Shown: positions 34,321-44,735, counted from the first letter of the stretch. The stretch: 64,000 nucleotides of DNA from Sphingomonas spermidinifaciens (GCF_002351485.1 NZ_NWMW01000001.1:1116001-1180000); one strand, 5' to 3'. The notes: generated by a model from the letters alone, not told the origin. Translations and numbers: made by a program.

Positions 34321-35531
34321 ACCGGTCGCTTCTCCTCGTCGGCCTCGCTTCGGCAGCGCTCGCCAGCCCTGTGTTCGGGCAGAGCATGGACCATTCCATG
34401 CACAACATGCCGGGTATGACCATGCCGGCAAAGCCGGGCGCTAAGGCAACTCCCAAGCCTGCGAAGAAAGCCGCGGCGAAGCCCGCGCCCAAGCGGAAGG
34501 CGCCTGTGAGGCGTGCGGCTCCGCGTCGTGCGCAGGCCGCACCCGCTCCAGCGGCCGATCCCCACGCCGGCCACGATATGAGTGGCATGCAGGGGATGGA
34601 TATGAGCGGTCAGCAGCAGCCCGCGCCCGCCCAAGACCCGCACGCCGGCCACGATATGTCGGCGATGCCTGGCATGAGTTCATCGCCAAGCGCCGGGCAG
34701 GACCCGCATGCGGGGCATGACATGACTGCCATGCCCGGGATGGCAATGGACGGTAATCAGGCTGCCAAGGTCGGAACCGACCTTCCTCCCGGCAACAAGC
34801 CCGCGCCCGCGCCTTCCGGCGACCATCTCGCCGATCGTTTCTGGGGGGCTGGCGCCATGGCCGCCTCCCGCGAAGATGATCTGCGCCGCGAGCATGGTGG
34901 GATGACCTACTACCAAGTGCTCTTCAATCTCGCGGAGTACCAAGCTCGCAAGGGCGGCGATGGCTATCGCTGGGACGGCGAAGCGTGGATCGGCGGAGAC
35001 ATCAACCGCCTCACGCTCAAGAGCGAAGGCGAAGGCACGTTCGGCAAACCGCTCGAAGCTGCCGAGGTGCAGGCGCTCTACAGCCGTGCTCTCGATCCCT
35101 ATTGGAACCTCCAGGCCGGCGTCCGCTACGATTTCAAACCCAATCCCTCGCGCACCTATGCGACGATCGGGGTCGAAGGGCTGGCTCCCTACTGGTTCGA
35201 TGTCGAGGGCGCCCTGTTCCTCTCCGACAAGGGCGACGTCTTGGGCCGTGCCGAAGCGTGGTACGACCAGCGCATCACCAACTATTTCGTGCTCCAGCCC
35301 AGGGTGGAAGCCAACTTCGCAGCGCAGGACGTGCGGCGTGACGGAATCGGCTCGGGACTAACGGATCTCGAGGCCGGGCTGCGGCTTCGTTACGAGGGCC
35401 GGCGCGAACTCGCGCCTTACATCGGCATATCGTGGGAGCGGCAGTTCGGCGACACGGCGCGCTTCACGCGAGCGCGGGGAGACGACACGGGCGGCTTCAG
35501 CTTCGTCGCCGGCGTGAGGACCTGGTTCTGA
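34317..35531 (+). CDS. copB: Outer-membrane copper protein CopB
   Basis: 404 residues from ATG 34317, coupled to copA. Signal ends SPVFGQ. The N-terminal third is low complexity: a Lys/Ala/Pro stretch followed by three DPHAGHDM-type units (about residues 82-140) rich in Met and His for copper binding. The C-terminal 230 residues form the CopB beta-barrel domain (LADRFWGAGAMAASREDDLR to FSFVAGVRTWF). The barrel ends in Phe, as outer-membrane proteins do. Confidence 0.94.
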   Translation: MNRSLLLVGLASAALASPVFGQSMDHSMHNMPGMTMPAKPGAKATPKPAKKAAAKPAPKRKAPVRRAAPRRAQAAPAPAADPHAGHDMSGMQGMDMSGQQQPAPAQDPHAGHDMSAMPGMSSSPSAGQDPHAGHDMTAMPGMAMDGNQAAKVGTDLPPGNKPAPAPSGDHLADRFWGAGAMAASREDDLRREHGGMTYYQVLFNLAEYQARKGGDGYRWDGEAWIGGDINRLTLKSEGEGTFGKPLEAAEVQALYSRALDPYWNLQAGVRYDFKPNPSRTYATIGVEGLAPYWFDVEGALFLSDKGDVLGRAEAWYDQRITNYFVLQPRVEANFAAQDVRRDGIGSGLTDLEAGLRLRYEGRRELAPYIGISWERQFGDTARFTRARGDDTGGFSFVAGVRTWF

Positions 35532-36274
35532 GGAGCCGTAAGCTCCGCCTCCATATCGGCGCCAGCAAGCTTCACCGCTGGCTGTCGCTGATTATCGGCG
35601 TGCAGCTCCTGCTCTGGTTCTCCAGCGGCTTGCTGATGAGTGTCCTGCCGATCGAGCGGGTACGCGGCGAGCATCTTGTCACCCGCGATAGCGCGGCGCC
35701 GTTGGCGCCGACGCTGCAACTCGCGTCTCCGGCAACCGTGCTGCGCAGGGCGCCTGCGCCGGTGCGCGAGCTGCGCTATGCGAGCCTCCTCGGACAGCCG
35801 ATCGCCGAGCTGACGATGACCGACGGCACTGTTCGACTGCACGATGCACGGACCGGGCGCCCCCTTCCGCGTCTCGACGCTCCTGCCGCGATCCGGGTTG
35901 CGCGTGCCGCCTACCGTGGCCCGGGCGCGCCTGCCGTGACCGGCGTTCTGATCGGGACGGCGAGCACCGAGTATCGCGGCGAGCTGCCGGTGTGGCGCGT
36001 CGAGTTTGACGACGAGGAGACGACCCGCGTGTTCGTCTCGCCCGACAGCGGCAGGATCGTCGCTGTCCGGACAGGCACGTGGCGGCTCTACGACTTCTTC
36101 TGGGGCCTCCACATCATGGACTGGAAGAACCATGAGGACTTCAACACGCCCTGGATGATGGCCTTCGCGGCCGGAGGGCTGTTGCTCGCCGTTGCGGGCG
36201 TCGTGCTTCTCTACATGCGCTGGCCCCGTCGCCGGCGCAGAAAAGCTCAAGGGGTAAGCGAGGTCGCCGCGTAG
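35528..36274 (+). CDS. PepSY-associated membrane protein
   Basis: About 248 residues. The frame has no ATG, GTG or TTG near the expected start: the first conserved residues (LRSRKLRLHIGASKLHRWLS) follow a CTG at 35528 that overlaps the copB stop as CTGA. A GTG at 35432 would add 32 arginine-rich residues lying inside copB. I take CTG as the likely start by coupling. N-terminal helix LIIGVQLLLWFSSGLLMSVL, a periplasmic PepSY-like domain (LPVWRVEFDDEETTRVFVSP, then DSGRIV) and a C-terminal helix. PepSY proteins in copper loci may act as reductases or chaperones; the role is unproven. Confidence 0.72.
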   Translation: MRSRKLRLHIGASKLHRWLSLIIGVQLLLWFSSGLLMSVLPIERVRGEHLVTRDSAAPLAPTLQLASPATVLRRAPAPVRELRYASLLGQPIAELTMTDGTVRLHDARTGRPLPRLDAPAAIRVARAAYRGPGAPAVTGVLIGTASTEYRGELPVWRVEFDDEETTRVFVSPDSGRIVAVRTGTWRLYDFFWGLHIMDWKNHEDFNTPWMMAFAAGGLLLAVAGVVLLYMRWPRRRRRKAQGVSEVAA

Positions 36275-36310
36275 CTCCTTCTAGGTGGGGGATTCCCAGG
36301 GAGCACGACC

Positions 36311-36706
36311 ATGAAGACCATTACGACGATTGGCATCCTTGCCGCGGCGCTCGCCGCCACCCCGCTCGCCGCGCAGCAGAGCGGCATGGCTGGCATGGAT
36401 CACAGCCAGATGCAGGGCATGGATCATTCCAGGATGATGCAGCCGACCGCGGCTAACCCCTACGGCCCGGCCGAGATGAAGATGCACGAGAAGATGATGG
36501 CAGCAAAAGGCGCCGATGCCGGCGAAACTTGGCTGCGCAAAATGATCGAGCATCACCGTGGCGCGGTAGAAATGTCGCAGGCGGCGTTGCGCAGCACCCA
36601 GAATGCGGATGTTCGTCGCGAAGCGCAGAAGGCGATCGCGAGCCAGACCCGCGAGATCGCGACCCTCAACGCGGTCCTTCGTAAAATGGGCAAGAGCCCG
36701 CAGTAA
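36311..36706 (+). CDS. DUF305 periplasmic protein of the cop cluster
   Basis: 131 residues. Signal MKTITTIGILAAALAATPLAAQ. Met-rich linker (GMAGMDHSQMQGMDHSRMMQ), then a DUF305 helical domain: WLRKMIEHHRGAVEMSQAAL and IASQTREIATLNAVLRKMGK. The HH pair and added MDHS repeats suggest copper binding. A hairpin follows ten bases after the stop. Confidence 0.83.
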   Translation: MKTITTIGILAAALAATPLAAQQSGMAGMDHSQMQGMDHSRMMQPTAANPYGPAEMKMHEKMMAAKGADAGETWLRKMIEHHRGAVEMSQAALRSTQNADVRREAQKAIASQTREIATLNAVLRKMGKSPQ

Positions 36707-36715
36707 CGGGTATGA

Positions 36716-36736
36716 CCCCGCCCTATTAGGGCGGGG
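36716..36736. other. Perfect intergenic hairpin inside the cop operon
   Basis: CCCCGCCC (36716-36723) and GGGCGGGG (36729-36736) pair perfectly around TATTA. No T-run follows, so it is more likely an mRNA stability or processing element between the DUF305 and DUF411 genes than a terminator. Confidence 0.6.
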
Positions 36737-36757
36737 CACCAGCACAGGAGTTCAGCG

Positions 36758-37207
36758 ATGAAGGGTCCGATCCGTAGCGCGCTCATCGCCGTTGCGATGA
36801 TGCTGCCGGCAACCGCCATGGCGGCGAACGGCATCGCCATGCACCGCGATCCGGGATGCGGGTGTTGCGAGAAATGGGCGGCGCAGGTGCGCCAGCAATT
36901 CGGCCGCAGCGTCCAGATCATCGATGATGCGCGTCGTAACGTGCTTCAGCGCAAGTTGGGCGTGCCCGCCGACCTCGCTTCCTGCCATACCGCGATCATC
37001 GACGGTATGGCCTTCGAGGGACATGTCCCGATCGCCGACATGAAGCGGGCGCTTGCCCAGCATCCCAAAGGGGTGCGGGGTCTGGCCGTGGCCGGAATGC
37101 CGATGGGATCACCCGGCATGGAGATGCCGGGCATGAAGGCCCAGCCCTATGACGTGATCGCGTTCGGTGCTGCCGGTCGGCGTGTCTTTGCGCATCACGG
37201 CGGATAG
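36758..37207 (+). CDS. DUF411 metal-binding protein
   Basis: 149 residues. Signal ends ATAMAA. DUF411 core: MHRDPGCGCCEKWAAQVRQQ with the CGCC motif, VPADLASCHTAIIDGMAFEGHVP and the C-terminal YDVIAFGAAG. A Met-rich insert (MPMGSPGMEMPGM) precedes the C-terminus. Proteins of this family are periplasmic copper- or silver-linked proteins of unknown mechanism, sometimes called CopG. Downstream of the hairpin, behind AGGAG. Confidence 0.88.
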   Translation: MKGPIRSALIAVAMMLPATAMAANGIAMHRDPGCGCCEKWAAQVRQQFGRSVQIIDDARRNVLQRKLGVPADLASCHTAIIDGMAFEGHVPIADMKRALAQHPKGVRGLAVAGMPMGSPGMEMPGMKAQPYDVIAFGAAGRRVFAHHGG

Positions 37208-37248
37208 TCGTTGACACGTACACGCCCACGCCCGACCATATTCGCCTC

Positions 37249-37608
37249 GTGAAAGGTCGGCTTTCCTTCTTTCTCCTCTTGGGAGCGCTGCTCGGCTTTC
37301 TCGGCCAGCAGGCCGCCTATGCCGGCGGTCCTGCGCTCGTTCCCGTGATGGAAGCGAGCCACGCCATGCCGTCGGGTATGGACTGCCCCGACATGAAGGA
37401 CATGCCGAAGGCGACTCACGATGCGCCCTGCAAAGGGCTTACGCTCGCGTGCATCGCTCAGATGGGGTGCGTCATTCCGGTAACGATTGAGGACCGGCTT
37501 GCGCTGACTACCCCACAAGTCGCGGTCCCGCTTGCAGCCTATCAGGCCGGCGCCCGGCCCTTGTCAGGGCGGGATGTAGCGCCGGAGCCGGAACCCCCTA
37601 CCGTCTGA
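37249..37608 (+). CDS. Small exported Cys/Met protein of the cop/cus cluster
   Basis: 119 residues from a GTG at 37249. Signal VKGRLSFFLLLGALLGFLGQQ ends near AAYA. The mature part has MPSGMDCPDMKDMPK, then CKGLTLACIAQMGC: four cysteines and many methionines, likely copper ligands. The C-terminal 40 residues are Pro-rich. I do not recognise a named family; similar small proteins often precede cusC-type genes in alphaproteobacteria. Confidence 0.6.
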   Translation: MKGRLSFFLLLGALLGFLGQQAAYAGGPALVPVMEASHAMPSGMDCPDMKDMPKATHDAPCKGLTLACIAQMGCVIPVTIEDRLALTTPQVAVPLAAYQAGARPLSGRDVAPEPEPPTV

Positions 37609-37697
37609 GCTGAATCGATACCGGTCGCGCCTGCCGTCCTCGCGTTGCGAGGTCGCGGGCACTTCGCCGTGAAATCCCATTCAGAACGGACTTTGCC

Positions 37698-38927
37698 ATG
37701 CGCGCATCCATGATGCTCGCGGTCGCCGCGCTTATGACAAGCGCTGCGCACGCGCAGACACTAACCTATGGCCAGGCGCTGCGCGATGCGGTCGCCAATG
37801 CCCCGGGGGCGGCTGCCGGACGTGCGGGTGTGACCGCCGCCCAGGCCGACGCCCGCGCGGCGGGGAGCCTGCCGGACCCACGCGTGGCGGTAGGCATCGA
37901 CAATTATCCCGTCTCGGGGCCCCCCGCCTTCTCGCTTTCAAGGGACGACATGACGATGGGGCGCGTCGGCTTCCAGCAGGACGTCCCCAACCTTGCAAAA
38001 CGCCATGCCGCGCAGGCCCAGGCGCGCGCGGTGATCGCGACGGCGGAGGCCACGCAGGCAACCAAGCTTCGGGAAGTGCGGTTGGGAGCGGGGCAAGCCT
38101 GGATCGATCTTGCCTATGCCGAACGTCGGCTTACCGCACTCGACACCGTCCTGCACTCCCTCCGCGCGCTGCCTTCGGCTGCGCACGCTGCCGTAACCGC
38201 CGGTACGGTGCGGCCCGGTCAGACAGTTACGACCGATCAGGGCATCGCGGGATTGGAAGACCGCCGTGACGAGCTGGTGGCGGCGGTTGCGCGTGCTCGC
38301 GCGATGCTGGCCCGCTGGACCGGTGTGTCGGCGCCGGAGACCGCCGGCGTTATGCCCGCGATCGACCTTTCTCCGGCCCGGCTGCGCGACGCGCTCAGCC
38401 AGCATTCCGATCTGATCTCTGCGGACGCCGGCATTCGGCGTGCAGAGGCGGACGTGGACGCCGCGCGCGCGGAGAAGCGACCGGATTGGGGTGTCGAAGT
38501 GGCGTATCAGCGCCGCGACCCCCGGTACGGCGACATGGTGTCGGCGGGAGTATCGATGACTCTGCCCTTGTTCGCACGATCGCGTCAGGACCCACGCATC
38601 GCGGCGCGGCAATCGGCTCGAGCGCAAGCGGAAGCCCAGCGCGAGGAAACCCGGCGCGCCTTGGCGGCCGACTTGGAGGCGGCGCTGGCGGATCATCAGA
38701 TGCACCATAATCAATGGGAACGCGCCCGGGACGTGCTGCTCCCGCTCGCCAGGAAACGCGCCGAGCTGGAGACGGCCAGCTATTCCGCCGGCCGGGCAAG
38801 CCTCACGGACGCCATCGAGGCCAAGACCGCGCTCGCCGATGCCGAGCTGGCCGTGCTCGAGCGGGAAGCGCTGGTCGCTGCGGACGGGGTCCGCCTCACC
38901 ATCACCTTCGGGAGCGTTGATCGATGA
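37698..38927 (+). CDS. cusC: Outer-membrane efflux channel of the Cu/Ag system (TolC family)
   Basis: 409 residues. Signal MRASMMLAVAALMTSAAHAQ. TolC-family coiled-coil helices (LPDPRVAVGIDNYPVSGPPAF, SQHSDLISADAGIRRAEADVD), shorter than CzcC and without a lipobox. The stop overlaps the cusB start by four bases, so it belongs to the cusCBAF operon. Symbol by position and partners. Confidence 0.87.
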   Translation: MRASMMLAVAALMTSAAHAQTLTYGQALRDAVANAPGAAAGRAGVTAAQADARAAGSLPDPRVAVGIDNYPVSGPPAFSLSRDDMTMGRVGFQQDVPNLAKRHAAQAQARAVIATAEATQATKLREVRLGAGQAWIDLAYAERRLTALDTVLHSLRALPSAAHAAVTAGTVRPGQTVTTDQGIAGLEDRRDELVAAVARARAMLARWTGVSAPETAGVMPAIDLSPARLRDALSQHSDLISADAGIRRAEADVDAARAEKRPDWGVEVAYQRRDPRYGDMVSAGVSMTLPLFARSRQDPRIAARQSARAQAEAQREETRRALAADLEAALADHQMHHNQWERARDVLLPLARKRAELETASYSAGRASLTDAIEAKTALADAELAVLEREALVAADGVRLTITFGSVDR

Positions 38928-40423
38928 GCGGCACCACTATCGCCCGCACCAGCCTTGTCACCGCAGCGGCTGCGCTGGCGCTGGTCGCGGGCGGCGTGGG
39001 CTTCGGCATCGCCAAGTTCGGCACGTCGCCCGCGTCCGACCCGGCAGCATCGCCGATCCCGCAGAAGAAGATCCTCTATTGGTATGATCCGATGATCCCC
39101 GCGGAGCGCCACGACGGCCCAGGGCTGTCGTCGATGGGGATGAAGCTGATCCCGCGCTATGCCGACGAGGATGGAGGCGGCAGCGCCGAACCGGGGGTGG
39201 CGATCGATCCGGCCAGCATACAGCGGCTCGGAGCGCGGATCGTGGCCGCCCAGCGCGGATCGTTGTCCAATGCGGCGTCCGCTACCGGCAGCATCGACTT
39301 CAACGAGCGTAACATCGCGATCGTGCAGGCGCGCAGCGGCGGTTTCGTCCAGCGCGTCTATGCGCGCGCGCCGGGTGACGTCGTGCCGGCAGGCGCCCCC
39401 CTCGCCGACATCCTCGTGCCCGAATGGGCGGGCGCGCAGGCGGAATATCTCGCCGTGCGCCGGACCGGGGATGCCGCGCTTGCACGAGCAGCACGGCAAC
39501 GCCTGTCGCTTCTGGGAATGCCGGCCGGGTCGATCGCGTCGGCCGAGCAAAGCGGCCGACCTCAGGGCGTGACGACGATCCGGACGCCTGTGGGGGGCGT
39601 CATCAAGACGCTCGGCGTCCGGCAGGGCATGACAGTCGCGCAAGGGCAGACACTGGCGGAGGTGAACGGGCTCGGCACCGTCTGGTTGAATGCGGCCGTC
39701 CCCGAGGCCATCGCCGGCAAGCTCCGTATCGGCACTTTCGTCACCGCCACGCTGGCAGCTTTTCCGGGCGAGAGTTTCCGGGGCCGGATAGCCGCGATCC
39801 TGCCGCAGGCCGACGCCGCGAGCCGCACGCTGACGATCCGCGTCGAGCTGCCCAACAGGGGCGGCCGGTTGCGCCCCGGCATGTTTGCCAGCGTGGCGCT
39901 CGATCAGGGGAGCCGCGCCGCGCTGCTCGTTCCCAGCGAGGCCGTCATCAGAACCGGCCGGCGCACGCTCGTCATGCTGGCAGGGCCAGGCGGGCGGTTC
40001 AGACCGGCCGAGGTCCGCATCGGTGCAGAAGGCGGCGGCAAGACCGAGGTCGTCGCCGGACTGTCCGAAGGCGAAAAGGTCGTCGCATCGGGCCAGTTCC
40101 TGATCGACTCCGAAGCCAGCCTTGCCGGCCTCGACGCGCGGCCGATTGGGGGCGCAGCGCCGCCCACGGCAAAGCCGACGGGAAAGCCCGCCGCGCCGAT
40201 CTACGAGACGGTCGGCAGCATCGAGGCGATCGACCGCAGCGGCGTCACCCTGTCCCACCAGCCCGTTCCGGCGATCGGTTGGCCTGCGATGACGATGACC
40301 TTCCGCGTCGCCGAGCCCGCGCTGGTGCGCGGGTATCGCAAGGGCGACCGGGTCCGCTTCGGCTTCGATCAACCCGCAGACGGGCCGACGCTGCGCCGCA
40401 TGACGCGCGAGGCCGGCCAATGA
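38924..40423 (+). CDS. cusB: CusB-like adaptor with fused C-terminal CusF domain
   Basis: 499 residues. N-terminal anchor, then a metal-binding segment ([20 protein letters not shown], then [10 protein letters not shown]) typical of Cu/Ag adaptors, and lipoyl and barrel domains to about residue 405. After a Pro/Lys/Thr linker (residues 410-425) comes a CusF-like domain: [20 protein letters not shown] and [14 protein letters not shown], with the Trp and two Met that bind Cu(I)/Ag(I). The fusion puts the metallochaperone on the adaptor itself, although a free cusF also exists at 43557. Confidence 0.92.
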   Translation: MSGTTIARTSLVTAAAALALVAGGVGFGIAKFGTSPASDPAASPIPQKKILYWYDPMIPAERHDGPGLSSMGMKLIPRYADEDGGGSAEPGVAIDPASIQRLGARIVAAQRGSLSNAASATGSIDFNERNIAIVQARSGGFVQRVYARAPGDVVPAGAPLADILVPEWAGAQAEYLAVRRTGDAALARAARQRLSLLGMPAGSIASAEQSGRPQGVTTIRTPVGGVIKTLGVRQGMTVAQGQTLAEVNGLGTVWLNAAVPEAIAGKLRIGTFVTATLAAFPGESFRGRIAAILPQADAASRTLTIRVELPNRGGRLRPGMFASVALDQGSRAALLVPSEAVIRTGRRTLVMLAGPGGRFRPAEVRIGAEGGGKTEVVAGLSEGEKVVASGQFLIDSEASLAGLDARPIGGAAPPTAKPTGKPAAPIYETVGSIEAIDRSGVTLSHQPVPAIGWPAMTMTFRVAEPALVRGYRKGDRVRFGFDQPADGPTLRRMTREAGQ

Positions 40424-43400
40424 TCGCAACCATCATCCGCTGGTCGGTCGCGAACCGCTTTCTCGTCGTGCTGGCGGCCGTCGCGCTCGCCATCGCCGGG
40501 GTGTTCGCAATGCGCGCGACCCCCGTCGATGCGCTCCCCGACCTGTCCGACACACAGGTCATCATCCGCACGAGCTGGCCGGGCCAGGCCCCCCAGATCG
40601 TCGAGAACCAGGTGACGTATCCGCTCACCACGACGATGCTGTCCGTGCCCGGCGCGAAGACCGTGCGCGGCTATTCGTTCTTCGGCGACAGCTATGTCTA
40701 CGTCCTTTTCGAGGATGGCACCGACCTCTATTGGGCGCGCTCGCGCGTGCTCGAGTATCTGAGCCAGGTGCAGGGACGTCTCCCCCAGGGCGCGCAGGCC
40801 GCGCTCGGTCCTGATGCGACGGGGGTCGGCTGGGTCTACGAATATGCGCTAGTCGATCGCACCGGACGCCACGACCTGTCGCAACTCCGATCCTTGCAGG
40901 ACTGGTTCCTGCGCTACGAGTTGAAGACGCTGCCCGGCGTCGCCGAGGTGGCGAGCATCGGCGGGATGGTGAAGGAATATCAGGTGCTGCTCGACCCGAC
41001 GCGGCTCGCCGCGTTCGGCGTCACGCACACCCAGGCCGTCGATGCCATTCGTCGCGCCAATCAGGAGGCCGGCGGGTCCGTTCTCGAGCTGGGCGAAGCC
41101 GAATATATGGTCCGCGCGTCCGGCTACCTGCGCAGCGTCGACGATTTCCGCGCGATCCCGCTCAAGGTCGCCGGTGCCGGCGTGCCCGTCACGCTGGGCG
41201 ACGTCGCCTCGATCCAGATCGGCCCCGAGATGCGCCGCGGCATCGCCGAGTTGAACGGCGCGGGCGAGGTCTCGGGCGGCGTCGTCATCCTGCGTCAGGG
41301 CAAGAACGCGCGTGAGACGATCGAAGCCGTTCGAACCAAGCTGGCGGAGCTGAAGGCGAGCCTTCCCCCCGGCGTCGAGATCGTCACCACCTATGACCGC
41401 TCCCAATTAATTGACCGCGCGGTGGAGAACCTGTCGGGCAAGCTGATCGAGGAGTTCGTCGTCGTCGCGATCATCTGCGGGCTGTTCCTGTGGCACGTCC
41501 GATCGGCGCTGGTCGCGATCGTCACCCTGCCCTTGGGCGTACTAGCGGCCCTGCTCGTCATGCGCGTGCAGGGGGTGAACGCCAACATTATGTCGCTGGG
41601 CGGCATCGCCATCGCGATCGGCGCGATGGTCGATGCCGCGATCGTGATGATCGAGAACGCGCACAAGCAGATAGAGCGATGGGAGCACGAGCACTCAGGC
41701 ACGGCCTTGGCCGGCGAGGATCGTTGGCGGGTCATTACCGAGGCTGCGGCCGAGGTCGGGCCGGCGCTGTTCTTCAGCCTCGTCATCATCACGCTGTCGT
41801 TCGTGCCGGTCTTCACGCTCGAAGCGCAGGAGGGACGGCTCTTCGCCCCGCTCGCCTTCACCAAGAGCTATGCGATGGCGGCAGCCGCGATCCTGTCGGT
41901 GACGCTCGTGCCGGTCCTGATGGGATGGCTGATCCGGGGACGCATCCCGGCCGAGAATGACAACCTCCTCAACCGTGCGCTCACCCGCGCTTACCGTCCC
42001 GCGCTCGACCGCGTGCTGGCGCGGCCGTGGGCGGCGATCGGCATCGCCGCCCTGGTGCTGGCGACGACGGCATGGCCGCTGACGCGGCTTGGCGGCGAGT
42101 TCATCCCGACGATGGACGAAGGCGACCTGCTCTACATGCCGTCCGCGCTGCCCGGGCTTTCGGCCGCGAGCGCATCGGCACTGCTCCAGCGTACCGATCG
42201 GCTGATTAAGACCGTGCCCGAGGTCGCGACCGTGTTCGGCAAGGCCGGGCGCGCCGAGACCGCGACCGACCCCGCCCCGCTCGAGATGTTCGAGACCACC
42301 ATCCAGTTCAAACCGCGCGATCAGTGGCGCGTCGGAATGACGCCTGCGAAGCTGGTGGAGGAGCTGGATCGCACGGTGCGCGTGCCGGGCCTTACCAACG
42401 TCTGGGTTCCCCCGATCCGTAACCGCATCGACATGCTGGCGACCGGCATCAAGAGCCCGATCGGGGTGAAGGTGGCGGGGTCCAATCTCGCCAAGATGGA
42501 CCGGATTGCCGCCAGCATCGAGCGCGTCGCCAGAACCGTGCCGGGTGTCAGTTCGGCATTGGCCGAGCGGTTGACCGGAGGCCGCTATGTCGATGTCGAC
42601 ATCGATCGGGCGACCGCGGGGCGCTATGGCCTCAATATCGCCGATGTGCAGGAGATCGTGTCGGGCGCGATCGGGGGCGAGACGATCGGCCAGACGGTCG
42701 AGGGTCTTGCCCGCTACCCGATCAGCGTCCGCTACCCGCGCGAGCTGCGCGACAGCCTGGAGGGATTGCGGACCCTCCCGATCGTGACCGCATCGGGCCA
42801 GCAGATCACGCTCGGCACCGTCGCTTCCGTATCGATCGCGGAAGGCCCGCCGATGCTCAAGACCGAGAACGGGCGGCCCTCAACCTGGGTCTATGTCGAT
42901 GTACGTGGGCGCGATCTGGCCTCCACGGTCGCGGACCTGCGCCGTGCCGTCGCCAAGGATGTTCGGCTTAGCCCCGGCGTGTCGATCGCCTATTCCGGGC
43001 AGTTCGAGTATCTGCAACGCGCCGAGGCGCGGCTGATGCTCGTCGTGCCGGCGACGCTCGCGATCATCTTCCTCCTGCTCTACCTCACCTTCGGGCGGCT
43101 CGACGAGGCGGCGCTTATCATGGGCACGCTGCCCTTCGCGCTGACCGGCGGGATCTGGACACTTTGGCTGCTCGGTTATGCGCAGTCGGTCGCGACCGGC
43201 GTCGGGTTCATCGCGCTCGCCGGCGTATCGGCGGAGTTCGGCGTCGTTATGCTGATCTACCTCAAACACGCGCTGGCCGACCGCGGGCCATCGCCGTCGG
43301 CGGATGAGGTGTCGGAGGCGATCCGGGAAGGCGCGCTATTGCGGGTGCGGCCCAAGGCGATGACCGTCGCGGTGATCGTCGCCGGGCTGTTCCCCGTACT

Positions 43401-43560
43401 GATCGGGCATGGTGCGGGGTCGGAGGTGATGAGCCGGATCGCCGCGCCGATGATCGGTGGAATGCTGACCGCACCGCTCCTGTCCATGTTCATCCTGCCC
43501 GCCGCCTACATGCTGTTGCGGCGCCGAACGCTCACCCACCCCGAAAGGAAAACATCATGA
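40420..43560 (+). CDS. cusA: CusA-like Cu(I)/Ag(I) RND efflux pump
   Basis: 1046 residues from ATG 40420 ([20 protein letters not shown]), overlapping the cusB stop; the frame is open far upstream but that is an overlap artefact. Helix-4 signature [20 protein letters not shown] is that of the Cu/Ag branch (CusA) and lacks the DFG-DGA motif of Czc[21 protein letters not shown] starts the porter domain. Exports monovalent copper and silver from periplasm or cytoplasm through CusC. Confidence 0.95.
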   Translation: MIATIIRWSVANRFLVVLAAVALAIAGVFAMRATPVDALPDLSDTQVIIRTSWPGQAPQIVENQVTYPLTTTMLSVPGAKTVRGYSFFGDSYVYVLFEDGTDLYWARSRVLEYLSQVQGRLPQGAQAALGPDATGVGWVYEYALVDRTGRHDLSQLRSLQDWFLRYELKTLPGVAEVASIGGMVKEYQVLLDPTRLAAFGVTHTQAVDAIRRANQEAGGSVLELGEAEYMVRASGYLRSVDDFRAIPLKVAGAGVPVTLGDVASIQIGPEMRRGIAELNGAGEVSGGVVILRQGKNARETIEAVRTKLAELKASLPPGVEIVTTYDRSQLIDRAVENLSGKLIEEFVVVAIICGLFLWHVRSALVAIVTLPLGVLAALLVMRVQGVNANIMSLGGIAIAIGAMVDAAIVMIENAHKQIERWEHEHSGTALAGEDRWRVITEAAAEVGPALFFSLVIITLSFVPVFTLEAQEGRLFAPLAFTKSYAMAAAAILSVTLVPVLMGWLIRGRIPAENDNLLNRALTRAYRPALDRVLARPWAAIGIAALVLATTAWPLTRLGGEFIPTMDEGDLLYMPSALPGLSAASASALLQRTDRLIKTVPEVATVFGKAGRAETATDPAPLEMFETTIQFKPRDQWRVGMTPAKLVEELDRTVRVPGLTNVWVPPIRNRIDMLATGIKSPIGVKVAGSNLAKMDRIAASIERVARTVPGVSSALAERLTGGRYVDVDIDRATAGRYGLNIADVQEIVSGAIGGETIGQTVEGLARYPISVRYPRELRDSLEGLRTLPIVTASGQQITLGTVASVSIAEGPPMLKTENGRPSTWVYVDVRGRDLASTVADLRRAVAKDVRLSPGVSIAYSGQFEYLQRAEARLMLVVPATLAIIFLLLYLTFGRLDEAALIMGTLPFALTGGIWTLWLLGYAQSVATGVGFIALAGVSAEFGVVMLIYLKHALADRGPSPSADEVSEAIREGALLRVRPKAMTVAVIVAGLFPVLIGHGAGSEVMSRIAAPMIGGMLTAPLLSMFILPAAYMLLRRRTLTHPERKTS

Positions 43561-43883
43561 AGCTCACACACTCCATGCGCGCCGCGTCGATCCTGCTGCT
43601 CGTGCCGATCGCGACGGGTGCCTTCGCACAAGCCGGCAAGCCGTCCGCGGCTGCGATGAAGACCGGAAACGGCATGGGCGCGATCACCGCCGTCGATGCG
43701 AAAGGCGGAACCGTGACCATCAAGCATGGCCCGATCCCAAGCATCGGCTGGCCTGCCATGACCATGACCTTCAAGGCAGCTCCCCCGTCCCTGCTCAAGG
43801 GATTACGGTCGGGACAGCGGGTCGCGTTCACCGCCAGGGCGAAGGGCATGGCGGCCGAGGTCACGGCGATCAGCCCGCATTGA
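43557..43883 (+). CDS. cusF: Periplasmic metallochaperone CusF
   Basis: 108 residues. Signal ends TGAFAQ. OB-fold with [20 protein letters not shown]: the conserved Trp and Met-Thr-Met bind Cu(I)/Ag(I). The upstream His ligand is in TIKHGPIP. The start overlaps the cusA stop as ATGA. Together with the CusF-like tail of cusB there are two such domains in one operon. Confidence 0.93.
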   Translation: MKLTHSMRAASILLLVPIATGAFAQAGKPSAAAMKTGNGMGAITAVDAKGGTVTIKHGPIPSIGWPAMTMTFKAAPPSLLKGLRSGQRVAFTARAKGMAAEVTAISPH

Positions 43884-43904
43884 CGATGCGGGCGGCTCCT
43901 CGCG

Positions 43905-44672
43905 TCAGTGCGCCATCGACAGCGCGGATGGGGCGGCGATCATCCATAGCGCCATCGCGACCATCATCAGGTTCTCGGTGAGCGAGATGAAGCCGAGCGG
44001 CACGTTGCTGTCGCCGCCCACGCAGGCGCATTTCAGTTCGCGCTTGTTGATATAGACGGCCTTGAACACCGACACCGCGCCGATCGTGCCGATGACGAGC
44101 GCGACGGGCACCGAGAGCCAGGTGAGCGCGCCAGCGGCCATCAGCACGCCTGCCCCGCCTTCCGCGAACGGGTAGACGTAGGAATAGGGCACCCAGCGCT
44201 TGGCGAGCAGATCATAGTTCAGAAACATGCTCGAAAAACTCTCCACGTTCTGGAGCTTGAGCATGGCGAGCACGCACATCGAAAAGGCGATAAACCATTC
44301 GCCTGCGCGAACCGTGAAGGGCGTGCCGAGCACCGCATAGCTGGCGGCAAGCGCCATCAAGGCCGTCATCGCAAACACGGCGATCACCGGCCGATAGGTG
44401 ACGGCCTTGGGATCGCGCACCGTCTTGCCGAAGAAGCGACGCAGATCGTCATAGCCGCCCACCCGCTCGCCGGCGATGAAGGTCTGCGGGGTCGTCTTGA
44501 CCCCGTGCTTCGCTTTGAAGGCGTCGGTTTCCTCCCGCGTGCGGAGCCAATGGTCGTCGACCTCGTAGCCCTCTCGGCGCAACAGGTCCTTCGCCTTCAA
44601 CCCATAAGGACACGTGTGTTCGGGCATTACCATCCGGTAGATCGTCGCCTGTTTGGCGGGGGCGCTCGCCAT
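43905..44672 (-). CDS. Glutaredoxin-MauE/DoxX fusion membrane protein
   Basis: 255 residues from ATG 44672 (MASAPAKQATIYRMVMPEHT), seven bases after GGAGA and downstream of the predicted transcription start; an ATG at 44699 would precede it. Residues 1-80 are a glutaredoxin-like domain with active site HTCPYGLKAKDLL (CPYG) and TTPQTFIAGERVGGYDDL. Residues 95-255 are a four-to-five-helix MauE/DoxX domain (FAEGGAGVLMAAGALTWLSV, VYINKRELKCACVGG) with a CxC pair. Probably a thiol-redox or metal-stress membrane protein, controlled by the divergent MerR regulator. Confidence 0.82.
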   Translation of the reverse strand: MASAPAKQATIYRMVMPEHTCPYGLKAKDLLRREGYEVDDHWLRTREETDAFKAKHGVKTTPQTFIAGERVGGYDDLRRFFGKTVRDPKAVTYRPVIAVFAMTALMALAASYAVLGTPFTVRAGEWFIAFSMCVLAMLKLQNVESFSSMFLNYDLLAKRWVPYSYVYPFAEGGAGVLMAAGALTWLSVPVALVIGTIGAVSVFKAVYINKRELKCACVGGDSNVPLGFISLTENLMMVAMALWMIAAPSALSMAH

Positions 44673-44701
44673 GTCGCTTCTCCAGTTCGTCTGCCCCACC
44701 T

Positions 44702-44732
44702 ATATGAGGTCCGTACCATAGTCCGGAGTCAA
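44702..44732 (-). promoter_or_regulatory. mer-type promoter/operator between the fusion gene and its MerR regulator
   Basis: -35 TTGACT (44732-44727), 19-base spacer CCGGACTATGGTACGGACC, -10 TCATAT (44707-44702). The spacer dyad closely resembles the mer operator (CCGTAC-N4-GTACGG). MerR bound here would under-twist DNA to activate the minus-strand fusion gene. The regulator's own ATG lies four bases from the -35 box. Confidence 0.8.
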
Positions 44733-44735
44733 GGC

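Noticed and set aside
36716..36736. Rho-independent terminator in the cop cluster
   Set aside because: The hairpin is perfect but no T-run follows on either strand, and the next gene continues in the same direction 21 bases later.
39424..40419. 332-codon N-terminal extension of cusA
   Set aside because: The extension is cusB in another frame; the ATG at 40420 overlapping the cusB stop gives a normal-length RND pump.
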